From: Pseudomonas sp. C2B4
GTDB lineage: Bacteria; Pseudomonadota; Gammaproteobacteria; Pseudomonadales; Pseudomonadaceae
Length of the DNA stretch: 64,000 nucleotides
NCBI RefSeq assembly: GCF_013359695.1
Contig: NZ_JABFMU010000004.1
Location: 62,001 to 126,000, forward strand
Reading direction: 5' to 3'
Shown here: piece by piece, positions 8,038 to 17,229 of the stretch
How positions within the stretch are numbered: position 1 is the first letter of the stretch
Layout of the letters: each line of letters opens with the position of its first letter
Position numbers and translations under genes: made by a program
Notes under the pieces: model-generated
What the model saw: only the letters and a program-made list of their open reading frames with translations
What the model was told of the DNA's origin: nothing
Database searches by the model: none

Positions 8038-10560
8038 TTAAATCTTACGCGGTTTTACACGTGCTGTTGCTTCAGCTACCAATGGGTCATCTGGCCAGTA
8101 ATGCTTGGGGTAACGCCCCTTCAGATCTTTCTTCACTTCTGCATAGGTATTGCGCCAGAAGTTAGCCAAATCCTGTGTGACCTGAACTGGTCTGCGAGCA
8201 GGAGATAACAAGTGCAGCTTTAGTGTCTGACGGCCGCCTGCAATGCACGGAGTGTCAGCCAAACCAAATAGCTCCTGTAACCGCACAGCCAAAACCGGTG
8301 GCGTCTCACTATAGTCCAGCTTCACAGACGAGCCCGAAGGCACCGTGATGTGGGTGGGTGCCATTTCTTGAAGTAGCTTTTGTAAAGCCCAGGGAAGAAT
8401 GTTGGTCAAAATGGAGGACAAATCAAGCTGTCCAAAATGGCTCAAACGGCTCACATTACTCAAATAAGGTTGTAACCATTCCTCCAAATTTTCGAGCAAA
8501 GCAACGTCATTCAGATCTGGCCACACACTTTGTTTCCCATCTTTCAGATCAAGCTCACGAAGCAATGCTACACGCGATTGCCACTGACGCACCTCTGGTG
8601 CCCAAGGCAGGAGCTCCAGCCCTTTACGGCGAACTAAGTCAACCAGGGCTTGTGTTCGTGCGCCCTCATTGAGTCCAGTTAACGGCTCAGCGGCAAGAAC
8701 TAATTCACCAACTTTTCGCTGACGCTCTGCACGTAACACGCCTTCGCGCTCATCCCAATCCAGCTGATCGACCACTCGCACCTGATCGGCCAGCACTGAT
8801 TCGAACAACCCCGGATCTAAATCCGTCGCCAGGTAAATTCGCTCTTCACGCTGCCCCTGACGGCTGCCAAGATCGGCGATCACCAGCCATGGCTGTTTCA
8901 TCAGACTGTCGGCTTCGGCGAACAGCGCGGCACGCCCGTTGGCCAAGCGATATTCCGCGCCACCGGTTCGCCGCTGCTGGGCGACACGGTCGGGATAGGC
9001 CAGCGCCAGCAAAGCACCGAGCCAACGCGGATGATCCGGATCGCTGACAGGCTCCGACGATTTGCCACGCAGATATGCCCGGTACTGCCGCGCAATTTGA
9101 CGTACTCGTTGCACACCTCCCTGAACACCGCGCTGAGACTTATCTTCCCCTGATACCATCATTAGGCGAGTGTGAAGGTCTGTGCCTGAACCGCGCAAAA
9201 TATCGCGCTCCCCAAGCAAGCCTGCAACATCACAGGCCATGGCCCCCAACCCTAACGTATGTCCACGAAGTAACAGGTGAGCAATTCGCGGATGTGCTGG
9301 CACTTCAGCCATAGCTTGACCATGCGCGTTAAGACGCCCATCAGCATGCAACGCGCCCAGGCTTTGCAATAAATCACGCGCTTGAGAAAACGCCGCCGAA
9401 GGTGGTTGATCAAGCCACTTAAGCTGGCTGGGTGCCACACCCCAGCGAGCTAACTGCAATGCCAACCCGGCTAGGTCAGCTTGGATGATCTCCGCACTGC
9501 TATAGGCAGCGAGTTGCTCATGTTGAGCCTCTGACCACAATCGATAACATACCCCTGGCTCCAATCGCCCTGCGCGCCCTGCGCGCTGCGTGGCGCTCGC
9601 TCGGGAAATACGCTGAGTGTCGAGACGTGTCATTCCACTCCGCGGATCGAAACGGGGTACGCGCTCAAGACCAGCGTCAACTACTACTCTTACACCTTCG
9701 ATGGTCAGACTGGTTTCGGCGATGTTGGTGGCCAGCACGACCTTACGCGTACCGCGAGGAGCGGGATCAATCGCAGCACGCTGAGCACTTAGGTCGAGTT
9801 CACCATGTAACGGGCAGAGGAGTATGTCGGTTCGCTCGCCGAGCATCTGCGCTAGCTGCTGATGGACCCTTCGAATTTCCGCTTGCCCTGGCAAGAATAC
9901 GAGGATGCTGCCGTGTTGCTCTTCAATTGCATCCAGACACGCCTGAACTACTCGTGGCTCGATAAACTCACCGGCCTGAAATGGGCGCCCCCAGAGGTTG
10001 GATACGGGGTACATCCGGCCTTCACTAGTGATTACCGGTGCGTCTTCGAGCAATCGCGAAAGACGCTCACCTTCCAGTGTTGCTGACATCACGAGAATCT
10101 TCAGCGGCTGCTCATCACGCAGTAATTCACGACCATTGAGAGTGAGTGCCAAAGCAAGATCTGCATCAAGATTTCGCGAGTGGAACTCATCAAAAATAAC
10201 CAGCCCAACTCCTTCAAGAGCCGGGTCATCCTGAAGGCGACGCGCCAAAATCCCTTCAGTGACTACTTCAATCCGAGTTTTTGGACCAATGCGGCTTTCT
10301 AGGCGAATACGATACCCAACGGTCTCACCTACCTTCTCCCCCAGCTCACTGGCCAGTCTTTCTGCGGCGGCACGGGCAGCTAATCGGCGAGGCTCAAGCA
10401 TCAGGATGGACTGCTCACCAAGCCACTCTTCACCGAGGACGGCCAATGGCACGCGAGTAGTCTTACCGGCACCAGGGGGGGCTTGCAGTACAACCTCGTT
10501 ACGGGCATTCAACGCTTGGAGAAGTGCCGGCATAACGGCGTCGATTGGCAAAGAATTCAT
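8038..10560 (-). CDS. hrpB: Complete ATP-dependent helicase HrpB carried by the island
   Basis: A full-length DEAH/RHA-type helicase (about 840 aa). It has Walker [10 protein letters not shown], the DEFH Walker B box, MSATLEG (motif III), NIAETSLTIEGV and QRAGRAGR (motif VI), then the HrpB C-terminal domain. A longer frame from 10641 is open, but the ATG at 10560 (MNSLPIDAVM) matches the start of the chromosomal copy ([10 protein letters not shown]). This is a second copy: the resident gene is cut at its DEFH codons at about 43155 by the island. The two share the start region and a similar upstream sequence but differ at many codons, so this copy came from another strain. It probably restores HrpB function. 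HrpB is an RNA helicase of modest phenotype in most bacteria. Confidence 0.92.
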   Translation of the reverse strand: MNSLPIDAVMPALLQALNARNEVVLQAPPGAGKTTRVPLAVLGEEWLGEQSILMLEPRRLAARAAAERLASELGEKVGETVGYRIRLESRIGPKTRIEVVTEGILARRLQDDPALEGVGLVIFDEFHSRNLDADLALALTLNGRELLRDEQPLKILVMSATLEGERLSRLLEDAPVITSEGRMYPVSNLWGRPFQAGEFIEPRVVQACLDAIEEQHGSILVFLPGQAEIRRVHQQLAQMLGERTDILLCPLHGELDLSAQRAAIDPAPRGTRKVVLATNIAETSLTIEGVRVVVDAGLERVPRFDPRSGMTRLDTQRISRASATQRAGRAGRLEPGVCYRLWSEAQHEQLAAYSSAEIIQADLAGLALQLARWGVAPSQLKWLDQPPSAAFSQARDLLQSLGALHADGRLNAHGQAMAEVPAHPRIAHLLLRGHTLGLGAMACDVAGLLGERDILRGSGTDLHTRLMMVSGEDKSQRGVQGGVQRVRQIARQYRAYLRGKSSEPVSDPDHPRWLGALLALAYPDRVAQQRRTGGAEYRLANGRAALFAEADSLMKQPWLVIADLGSRQGQREERIYLATDLDPGLFESVLADQVRVVDQLDWDEREGVLRAERQRKVGELVLAAEPLTGLNEGARTQALVDLVRRKGLELLPWAPEVRQWQSRVALLRELDLKDGKQSVWPDLNDVALLENLEEWLQPYLSNVSRLSHFGQLDLSSILTNILPWALQKLLQEMAPTHITVPSGSSVKLDYSETPPVLAVRLQELFGLADTPCIAGGRQTLKLHLLSPARRPVQVTQDLANFWRNTYAEVKKDLKGRYPKHYWPDDPLVAEATARVKPRKI

Positions 10561-10670
10561 GGTGACTCCCAGGCAGACTGAGCAGTATAACGGGTGAAGG
10601 AGTTCGACCGATTTAGAAAGTACGAACCGCCAAACCAACACTGACGTTCAACTGGCAAGAAGGAACTGCA

Positions 10671-12236
10671 ATGCCATCCATCAAGAAATTGATCCTGCAG
10701 AATTTTAAAAAATTCGATGCATTGACTCTCGATTTTGATTCCGGCACCAATGTGTTGATTGGGGATAACGAAACCGGAAAGAGCAGTGTGCTGCTGGCAC
10801 TTGATCTGAGTCTCACCGCGAGTCGCAGCCGGGTGGAAGCTATCGGATACGAAGCTTTGATCACCCAATCAGCCGTTCATGACTTTTTGAAAGGCTCTAA
10901 GCGAATCGATCTACTACCTAAACTGATCGTGGATGTCTTCCTCGAAGAGGGCAAAGAGGAAGGTCTATATGGCACTCAGAATCTCATCGGTACGATGACT
11001 GATGGCCTGCGCATGAAGATCGCCCCGGTAGATGAATACCACCCTGCAATTGTACAGGTGCTAAAGGAGGATCCTCAGAACTTCCCCTTCGAGTACTACA
11101 CCGTTACCTTTTCGACATTTTCGGGAGGACCGCACACCAGCTTCAAGCGGCCCGTCAAACACCTGCTGCTTGATAGTTCTCGGATAGACAGTGAATACGC
11201 ATCCCGTGAATACACACGCACGGTGTTCAGCTTCAACGCGGCGGTGGCAGAGCGTTATCAATTAGAGAATCTTTATCGTCGCGGCAAGGAGGGCTTTCGC
11301 GACGATAAACTGTCGGGCCTGAACGCGAAGCTCACTCCATACCAGTTCGGCCTGAGAACCAGCATACGCTCGAACCTAGAGACAGATCTGATCATTACGA
11401 AGGATGGAATACCCATCGAGCATCGGGGCAAGGGTGAACAGTGTTTCATCAAAACTCAATTCGCCCTCCGCAAACACGAAGCTCAAGGCGGGCTGAACGC
11501 GCTTCTTCTCGAAGAACCAGAGAATCATCTGAGTCATACCAATATGAAAAAATTGGTCGAGCAGCTTTCGAACACCAAAGAGACACAACTGTTCATCGCT
11601 ACTCATAGCAGTCACATCTGCTCTCGGCTTGATCTTCGCCATGCGTTGCTACTGGGAACCGATCAGAAATCAGGGCGACTGAAAGCTCTATCCGACGGCA
11701 CCTCCAACTTCTTCATGAAGGCCCCCGACAACAACGTCTTGGAGTTCGCTCTTTCGAAGAAAGTCATGCTGGTCGAGGGCGATGCGGAGTTCATTCTCAT
11801 TGAGGAACTCTACAAAAAATACGCTGATGGTAAGTCACCTCAGGCAGACGAGGTGCATATCATTTCGATCGGAGGGACAAGCTTCAAGCGTTATCTTGAG
11901 CTGGCCAAGCTTCTCGGCATCAAGGTAGCAGCAATCCGCGATAACGATAAAAACTACAAGCAAAACTGTGTCGAAAATTACAAAGATTGCCTCTACGAAA
12001 ACTCGAAAATTTTCGCAGACGCCGAGAATGCTCGATCGACATTCGAAATCAGCTTCTATGAAGACAACCAGGCAGCATGTGATGACCTTTTTGAAGCAGG
12101 TCGCAAAACACTAACCGTCCAGGAGTACATGCTGAAAAACAAGGCTGATGCTGCCTTCGAACTGCTCATGAAAAAAGCCTCTGATCTAGTCGCCCCAAAA
12201 TATATTCAGGAGGCTATCGCATGGATAAGAGAGTGA
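10671..12236 (+). CDS. OLD-family ATPase-TOPRIM endonuclease (GajA-like)
   Basis: A 521-aa protein with an N-terminal ABC/SMC-type ATPase and a C-terminal TOPRIM nuclease. Walker A GDNETGKSS is at residues 31-39, Walker B LLLEEPENHLSH at about 279-289, and the switch histidine lies in FIATHSSH. The TOPRIM part begins at about residue 364 with VMLVEGDAEF (Glu369) and has the acidic AIRDNDKN at 421-428. The ATG at 10671 follows AAGGAA. It overlaps the next gene, a UvrD-like helicase, by 16 bp. This pairing is that of class 2 OLD operons and of the Gabija anti-phage system, where GajA nicks DNA when nucleotide levels fall. It is somewhat shorter than the usual GajA, so I call it Gabija-like. Confidence 0.85.
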   Translation: MPSIKKLILQNFKKFDALTLDFDSGTNVLIGDNETGKSSVLLALDLSLTASRSRVEAIGYEALITQSAVHDFLKGSKRIDLLPKLIVDVFLEEGKEEGLYGTQNLIGTMTDGLRMKIAPVDEYHPAIVQVLKEDPQNFPFEYYTVTFSTFSGGPHTSFKRPVKHLLLDSSRIDSEYASREYTRTVFSFNAAVAERYQLENLYRRGKEGFRDDKLSGLNAKLTPYQFGLRTSIRSNLETDLIITKDGIPIEHRGKGEQCFIKTQFALRKHEAQGGLNALLLEEPENHLSHTNMKKLVEQLSNTKETQLFIATHSSHICSRLDLRHALLLGTDQKSGRLKALSDGTSNFFMKAPDNNVLEFALSKKVMLVEGDAEFILIEELYKKYADGKSPQADEVHIISIGGTSFKRYLELAKLLGIKVAAIRDNDKNYKQNCVENYKDCLYENSKIFADAENARSTFEISFYEDNQAACDDLFEAGRKTLTVQEYMLKNKADAAFELLMKKASDLVAPKYIQEAIAWIRE

Positions 12237-13246
12237 TCTTCGCGGTAGCAGGTTCAGGCAAAACGTCGCTGATCATCGAAAAACTTAACCTGGATCAACG
12301 TGCTCTGATCATTACGTATACCGACAACAACCACCATCACCTGCGCAACAAGATCATCCAAAAATTCGGCGTCATTCCCAAAAACATCTCGTTGATGACT
12401 TACTTTTCTTTTCTTCACGGTTTTTGTTTTCGACCATTGATGCAGTCCCAGCTAAACACCAAAGGACTGAATTTCAGGCTGCCCCCCAACGTGCAACTGC
12501 CACTCTCCGAGATCAAACGTTTCCGAGACGCAAGTGGCAGGCTGTACCACAATCGGCTCGCAAAGTTGTTGGAGGTAAAGGGATGCGTGCCCGCTGTATT
12601 GGCCCGGCTCGAGCGCTTCTACGATTGCGTGTATGTCGATGAAGTGCAGGACTTTGCTGGCCATGACTTCAACCTACTGCTCGCCATGTCTAAAGCGAAG
12701 GCTGACATGATGTTCGTCGGTGACTTTTACCAGCACACCTTTGACACGAGTCGTGATGGGGCAGTCAACAGCAGCCTTCATGACGATATGGTTCGTTACG
12801 AGAAGCGATTTCGAGATAACGGCATTACCGTAGACAAAGAAACCTTAAACCGGAGCTGGCGGTGCGGGACGACGGTCTGCGACTTCATTAGCACTCATCT
12901 GCGTATCGATATAGCTGCTCACAATGAACGTGAAAGCGAACTGACTATGGTCACCACTCAGGCTCAGGCGGACGAGCTGCATGCCAATCCGGACATTGTG
13001 AAGCTGTTCTATCAAGAGCATCACAAGTACGGTTGTTTTTCGCAAAACTGGGGAGCGAGCAAAGGCCTAGATCACTTCAATGACATCTGCGTAGTCATGG
13101 GGCCAAAGATATGGACTCAGTATCTCGGCGGTAGGCTGCATGAGTCAGTGCCGAAAACCAGGAACAAACTCTACGTTGCTTGTTCACGAGCCAAAGGGGG
13201 AATATTTTTTGCGCCAGAAAAGCTTTTCAAAATCCATAAGCGTTGA
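12221..13246 (+). CDS. UvrD-like superfamily 1 helicase (GajB-like, short)
   Basis: A 341-aa SF1 helicase or ATPase: Walker A AVAGSGKTSL at residues 8-17, YVDEVQDF (motif II), VGDFYQHTF (motif III), LNRSWRCGTT (motif IV) and the C-terminal YVACSRAKGG (motif VI). It lacks most of the 1B and 2B insertions and is clearly shorter than typical GajB (about 490 aa). Its ATG lies inside the end of the OLD gene and follows an AGGAGG site, so the pair is translated together. In Gabija, GajB senses DNA ends and stimulates GajA. Here the minimal form suggests a divergent subtype. Confidence 0.82.
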   Translation: MDKRVIFAVAGSGKTSLIIEKLNLDQRALIITYTDNNHHHLRNKIIQKFGVIPKNISLMTYFSFLHGFCFRPLMQSQLNTKGLNFRLPPNVQLPLSEIKRFRDASGRLYHNRLAKLLEVKGCVPAVLARLERFYDCVYVDEVQDFAGHDFNLLLAMSKAKADMMFVGDFYQHTFDTSRDGAVNSSLHDDMVRYEKRFRDNGITVDKETLNRSWRCGTTVCDFISTHLRIDIAAHNERESELTMVTTQAQADELHANPDIVKLFYQEHHKYGCFSQNWGASKGLDHFNDICVVMGPKIWTQYLGGRLHESVPKTRNKLYVACSRAKGGIFFAPEKLFKIHKR

Positions 13247-13320
13247 GCTTTCTACGACCTCCTAAACAATCGAGAGGGAACCAGATGCAGCTTTGGCAAA
13301 CTCCCGGCTGTCGTTAACCA

Positions 13321-13390
13321 CGCCCGACTTTTCCAACAGAATCGGTCGATTGCGCTACGCGACAGGCGGCAATCGGCCAAAAGCGACATG
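13321..13390. repeat. Island dispersed repeat, copy with MITE-like arm
   Basis: This intergenic stretch after the gajB-like gene contains a near copy of the 27340-27363 arm (CGACTTTTCCAACAGAATCG), followed by GCGACAGGCGGCAATCGG and CCAAAAGCG. The last part is the core of a degenerate repeat found at many intergenic sites of the island. Confidence 0.55.
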
Positions 13391-13457
13391 AAGCGCAGAT
13401 TCAAGGATGCTGAGCTCCCATTTCTCGCTCGGATCGACCGATCCGCCGGACGGTCTG

Positions 13458-13838
13458 TTAGTCGTTACGCGTCTGTTCAAGACGCTTATCAAGCTCGCTT
13501 GGCGGCAAGTTCGGCGTCGAGTGAAGCGTCAGCCAGACGGCCCGCAGAATGTTGATCGCGGCCATGTTCAGGTGTTGTTCGGCGGCGTGCAGGGCCAGTT
13601 CGGCTGCCAGGCGCTTGTCGGCAGCACTGAGGTGCGCCGTTTTGTGGGTCATGTCCGCATCGAGGTTGGCCAACAGCCCCTGGAGTTCCTGCACCGCCTG
13701 ATCCGATGCCTGACGCATGTCCGCCAGCAGGCGCCTAGCTTCGGCAGGCGTCATGGTCAAGGCGCGGACGCTGCGAAAAGTCAGGCGGGCAGGCAAGGTG
13801 GCCAAACTGAAACCCGTCGAAATGAACTTGCCAATCAT
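13458..13838 (-). CDS. Conserved hypothetical protein, helical
   Basis: A 126-aa protein starting MIGKFISTGFSLATLPARL. An open frame reaches back to 13910, but GGAGTTG stands just before the ATG at 13838. The protein is mostly alpha-helical with many Ala and Leu (AADKRLAAELALHAAEQHL) and has no recognised catalytic motif. Its GC content is like that of core Pseudomonas genes. I recall similar Pseudomonas hypotheticals but no function. It stands alone, flanked by dispersed repeats. Confidence 0.55.
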   Translation of the reverse strand: MIGKFISTGFSLATLPARLTFRSVRALTMTPAEARRLLADMRQASDQAVQELQGLLANLDADMTHKTAHLSAADKRLAAELALHAAEQHLNMAAINILRAVWLTLHSTPNLPPSELDKRLEQTRND

Positions 13839-13988
13839 GCGAACAACTCCTGTGAACGAGTGTTTGAGCAGCGTATCAGAGTAAATCGCAAGAAAATGTC
13901 TGCTCGTCATTTGCCAGAATCAACTCTCCGCCTCTTTTGGGCATCAAGCGTCTGATCGTCGTCAGAACCCTCGAACGATGCGCCCATA

Positions 13989-14140
13989 GTGACGGGCAGT
14001 TATCGGCCAAAAGCAGCCGATCGAACCTGGGTAAGAAACTGATGGGTGGTCAGTCCATGCAATTACGCAGTGGGCTGATTGCAGCCTCTCACGAAGGGCA
14101 GCAATCGGCTGTGGATTCAACCGGTCAGTCGTGACAGACA
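13989..14140. repeat. Two copies of the island dispersed repeat
   Basis: This lies within the 674-bp gene-free stretch 13839-14512. One copy (about 13990-14020) reads GACGGGCAGTTATCGG then CCAAAAGCAG; the second (about 14092-14140) reads GGGCAGCAATCGGC then TGTGGATTCAACCGGTCAG. The only other structure seen in this gap is the palindrome at 14327-14352. Confidence 0.5.
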
Positions 14141-14326
14141 CAAACTCGCCAGCGGGCCTTGCTGCGACTCCAGATTTTTTGCCGGAGTGGGGGTGCCCGA
14201 GCATATCGGATTACCATCCCACCTTCTCAATGTCACATCTATCGCATTTCATATCGCAGATAATTGAGAACCTGCGACAGACTCACACGACATCACAAGG
14301 CCTTTACCGTCAAGCCCGAGTGAGTC

Positions 14327-14361
14327 GTCGCATAACTTAGAAGTTATGCGACAGTTTTTTT
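14327..14361 (+). terminator. Perfect 12-bp palindrome with T-run
   Basis: The arms GTCGCATAACTT and AAGTTATGCGAC are perfect complements separated by only 2 bp, and seven T follow on the plus strand. It fits a Rho-independent terminator, yet no plus-strand gene ends nearby. The near-continuous symmetry and the CGCATAA/TTATGCG arms also recall binding arms of tyrosine-recombinase sites. Both readings are open. Confidence 0.5.
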
Positions 14362-14512
14362 CAAAGCCGCTACACCAGTATCCAAGCGCAAGGTCAATCG
14401 TAAAAAGTGAACTCACTCATCTTGAACGCTGCGCCCACGCCCCCTCTAAACTCATAGTTTCGTTAGTCATCATCAGCCATATGACCATGCGAGGGGTGTA
14501 TTGCCGCTTACC

Positions 14513-14866
14513 TCACGCCCCCCCCGAGATGGCTCCCCCATTAATATGTATGGTTTGAGTGAGGCAGTAGCCACGATTTCTGACTGTGCGAAAGAGATGA
14601 CTTCCTCCAGCGTTTTTCTTGAATTTTATTTGCAGTCTACTCAAACTCATCTGCAGGCCGCGATAGAGATCAGGATCTCTCCCAATACTACTAATTAGCT
14701 CTGCTTTACTGATTACGCGATCCTCCTTGAGGAGCATGCTTTTTACAATTACGCTCTCAATACTTGTTAAGTGTATTTGATTGACACCATCGAATAGGAT
14801 TCGATTACTTATATCGAGCCTCCAGCATTGAGGGTATTGAAGTGGTATCTCTGCAAAATTTGTCAT
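14513..14866 (-). CDS. Winged-helix DNA-binding protein (OmpR/PhoB type, no receiver)
   Basis: A 117-aa protein consisting of one transcriptional-regulator C-terminal wing domain: LDISNRILFDG (strands), LTSIESVIVKSMLL (first helix), VISKAELISSIG, the recognition helix around YRGLQMSLSRLQIKFKK, and the wing LFRTVRNRGYCL. There is no receiver domain. An open frame runs back to 15013, but its extra N-terminus is cysteine-rich and unlike the family, so I start at the ATG of MTNFAEIPLQ. The gene is AT-rich and isolated. The target is unknown; it could control the neighbouring catabolic operon or be a remnant. Confidence 0.65.
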   Translation of the reverse strand: MTNFAEIPLQYPQCWRLDISNRILFDGVNQIHLTSIESVIVKSMLLKEDRVISKAELISSIGRDPDLYRGLQMSLSRLQIKFKKNAGGSHLFRTVRNRGYCLTQTIHINGGAISGGA

Positions 14867-15103
14867 GTTTTTTTGATTGTAAAATTCAAGAATGCAACAA
14901 AAAAACAAATCGCAAAAAATATTACATATTTTTGTCTTCCGCAATGTAGTTCCAGGAGCGTATTTTTTAAATGCTAGTTTTATTAGAGCAACTGCACAGT
15001 AGGCTAGTGCCATCTGCTCGCGCTGCCCCCCAAGACTGCCGCAGCATGCGAAGCGGAGCCCCTAGGGCGGAAAAGAACTGCGCTATCGACCGCTGAACGA
15101 TTT

Positions 15104-15150
15104 AGCCAATCTGTTGCATCGACCGGTTGAATCCACAGCCAAAAGCAGTC
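15104..15150. repeat. Island dispersed repeat copy
   Basis: Contains GACCGGTTGAATCCACAG followed by CCAAAAGCAGTCAC, the complementary half of the element seen at 14092-14140. It lies in the 977-bp gap 14867-15843, which otherwise holds a short-chain dehydrogenase fragment and the terminator of the catabolic operon. Confidence 0.45.
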
Positions 15151-15376
15151 ACTCCCCATTGACCAAACCTACAACTCCCAGGCACCAATCTAGTCACTAA
15201 GTTCGATCACGATTCTTTTACGGCGCTTCTCATCCCCCTTGTTAAGAGAGGGTGTTAGTCGACAAAGTGTGGGCAGCATTCAGGCTGGGTGTGCACACAA
15301 TTGCACGCATTAGTGACATCCCCATGTCGCACAGCTCAAGCCGAATACAACGTATGAAACTGATCGAGGTGGTGTC

Positions 15377-15426
15377 ATGAGAAATGACAAGAATCGCGTT
15401 GCGGTGATCACCGGCGCGGTCTCCTC
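15377..15426 (+). pseudogene. 5' fragment of a short-chain dehydrogenase gene
   Basis: Reads MRNDKNRVAVITGAVSS, the start of the Rossmann glycine motif of SDR enzymes, and then loses similarity and soon meets a stop. A helical fragment in a neighbouring frame (DHQKKIAEELRPLLAQI) follows, from an unidentified gene. Both look like debris from a deletion. Confidence 0.45.
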
Positions 15427-15705
15427 CGTCTATTGCGTGACCACCAGAAAAAAATCGCCGAAGAACTGCGACCGCTTTTGGCACAGATTGCGTTAAACGC
15501 CCCCTCACCCTATCGCACTAGTTGGCGTGCATTCTTAGTCCCTCGGTAGTCTGCTTCGACAGCATACCTACGCCGAACGGGACCGAGTCGAAAAGATCAC
15601 GGAAGGTCTCAACATCGATTCTATTACCTGAAATAAAGTAATAGCGGTTTTATAATGATTAAGTTGGTACAACTTTGGTCATATACTTTGCTCGTTTTGA
15701 TAAGT

Positions 15706-15738
15706 AAAAAAACAGCTGTGGGGTGAAGTACCCCAGCT
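15706..15738 (-). terminator. Rho-independent terminator of the catabolic operon
   Basis: On the minus strand the arms AGCTGGGG and CCCC-AC-AGCT form a stem with a 7-nt loop and a 2-nt bulge, followed by seven T. It lies about 105 bp after the OprD stop. A second hairpin (CCTGCTCC/GGAGCAGG, 15753-15774) stands just before it. Together they end the ten-gene minus-strand unit. Confidence 0.75.
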
Positions 15739-15843
15739 TTCTTCGGTCTAGACCTGCTCCAAGAGCGGAGCAGGTGTATCCAAGATTTTTTCTAGCGATG
15801 CGGTGCCCCTAAGATTGGGATTAGGAAGTTATAGTTTAGCAGG

Positions 15844-17115
15844 CTAGAAAATGCTGACTGGATAGTCAAGGTAAAGGCGAATCTCATTGCCGTCTTCATT
15901 ATAGCTACGTACATCGTTGGAAACACGGAGCCACGAGCCACGCAGCTTCGCTTTAAAGTCTTTCATTGGACCGTTCTGAACGACGTACTGGAGCTGTGTA
16001 AAAATCTCTCGTTCTTTACCGACATTATCCTCAGCATGAATATCGGTTCCCCGAACATAAGCCACTCGATAGGAAAGACCAGGAACTCCATACTCCTTCA
16101 TGTCAAGCGTGTAAGCAGCCTGCCAGGAGCGCTCATCTTCCGCATTGAAATCTGACCAATAGGAGTTTGATAGAAATATGCTCCCCCCTCCATCACCAAC
16201 GTATCCAGTGCTTTGGTAGCCCCCGTAGATATAGCCAGCATCGCCGCTGCTGCGCTGGTGAGCCAGCATGAACTGATGTGCACCTATCGAGTAAGTAAGC
16301 GCAGCACTCCAGATTTTGTTATCGGTTCCAGTACCCAGCGAGTCCGAAAAATCTTTATCAATATCTGATTGATATCCGTTAAAATCCAGTGACACCGACT
16401 GCTGACTGGATAGAAGAAACGTTTTGCTTGCCCCTACATAGTAGCGCTTCAGCCGATCCTCTACATTTGACGCATATAGAGAGAAGGTGGCTGTCGGGGA
16501 AAGATCATACTGTCCCCCAATCACATCAATTTGTTTCAAGCGCCCACTGTCACGGCTTGTCGCACTTTTGCGGACTTCACCAGAAAAATGACCTGTCGTT
16601 AGGGTCATCGAAGGCACGGCTTTTGAAGTCAGCATCCAACCCGTGTAGCTTTCCGGTAATAGGCGAGAATCATCATGGTTCAGTACGGGAAGCGTCGGCC
16701 TCAACTCTCCATACTGAAGTAAAGTTTCTCCATATCGCAGCTTGATTGACGTGCCGACTCTGCTCAGTGTGTCGGCGGGATGTCCTGAGGAGTCCTGCTT
16801 GAAGAAATCGATGCCATTGGCGCCCGATTTGCCACCTCCACCATCGAGTCTGATCGCGCTGGCAGCAAAGCCATCAATTCCAAAGCCCACTGTCCCTTCT
16901 GAAAAGCCTGACTGGAAATTTGCAATTGTGCCTAGTCCCCATTCAGCCTTATCTTGCCTCCCATTACGATAGTCGCGACTAATGTAGGCATTTCGTACCA
17001 GAGCATTGAGATGACTATCTTCCAGAAAGCCCTTATCTGAGACAAACTCATCTGAATGGGCTTCCAAAGAAAAAACGCCTGCACACACGACCGCTAGTGA
17101 TATTGCTTTATTCAT
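15844..17115 (-). CDS. OprD-family outer membrane porin
   Basis: A 423-aa porin of the OprD/OccD-OccK group. A signal peptide (MNKAISLAVVCAGVFSLEA) is followed by FLEDSHLNALVRNAYISRDYR, a hallmark of the family start. Further family features are GFAASAIRLDGGGGKSGANGIDFF, LLPESYTGWMLTS and the terminal strand LRGSWLRVS. It forms a monomeric 18-strand barrel that usually admits one class of carboxylate or amino acid. As the last gene of the operon after an aromatic amino acid permease, it probably brings the pathway substrate through the outer membrane. Confidence 0.88.
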   Translation of the reverse strand: MNKAISLAVVCAGVFSLEAHSDEFVSDKGFLEDSHLNALVRNAYISRDYRNGRQDKAEWGLGTIANFQSGFSEGTVGFGIDGFAASAIRLDGGGGKSGANGIDFFKQDSSGHPADTLSRVGTSIKLRYGETLLQYGELRPTLPVLNHDDSRLLPESYTGWMLTSKAVPSMTLTTGHFSGEVRKSATSRDSGRLKQIDVIGGQYDLSPTATFSLYASNVEDRLKRYYVGASKTFLLSSQQSVSLDFNGYQSDIDKDFSDSLGTGTDNKIWSAALTYSIGAHQFMLAHQRSSGDAGYIYGGYQSTGYVGDGGGSIFLSNSYWSDFNAEDERSWQAAYTLDMKEYGVPGLSYRVAYVRGTDIHAEDNVGKEREIFTQLQYVVQNGPMKDFKAKLRGSWLRVSNDVRSYNEDGNEIRLYLDYPVSIF

Positions 17116-17229
17116 AGCAAACCTTTGGTGTATTTATAATTATTGAGGTGCACGTACAACATCTGAGATAGTGTGAATCACAGCCGTGCCATATCCATGC
17201 ACGACTGTGACCTCTCTATCGATTACTTT

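Noticed and set aside
15242..15508. 88-codon minus-strand gene
   Set aside because: It is antisense to the short-chain dehydrogenase fragment and shows no family pattern.
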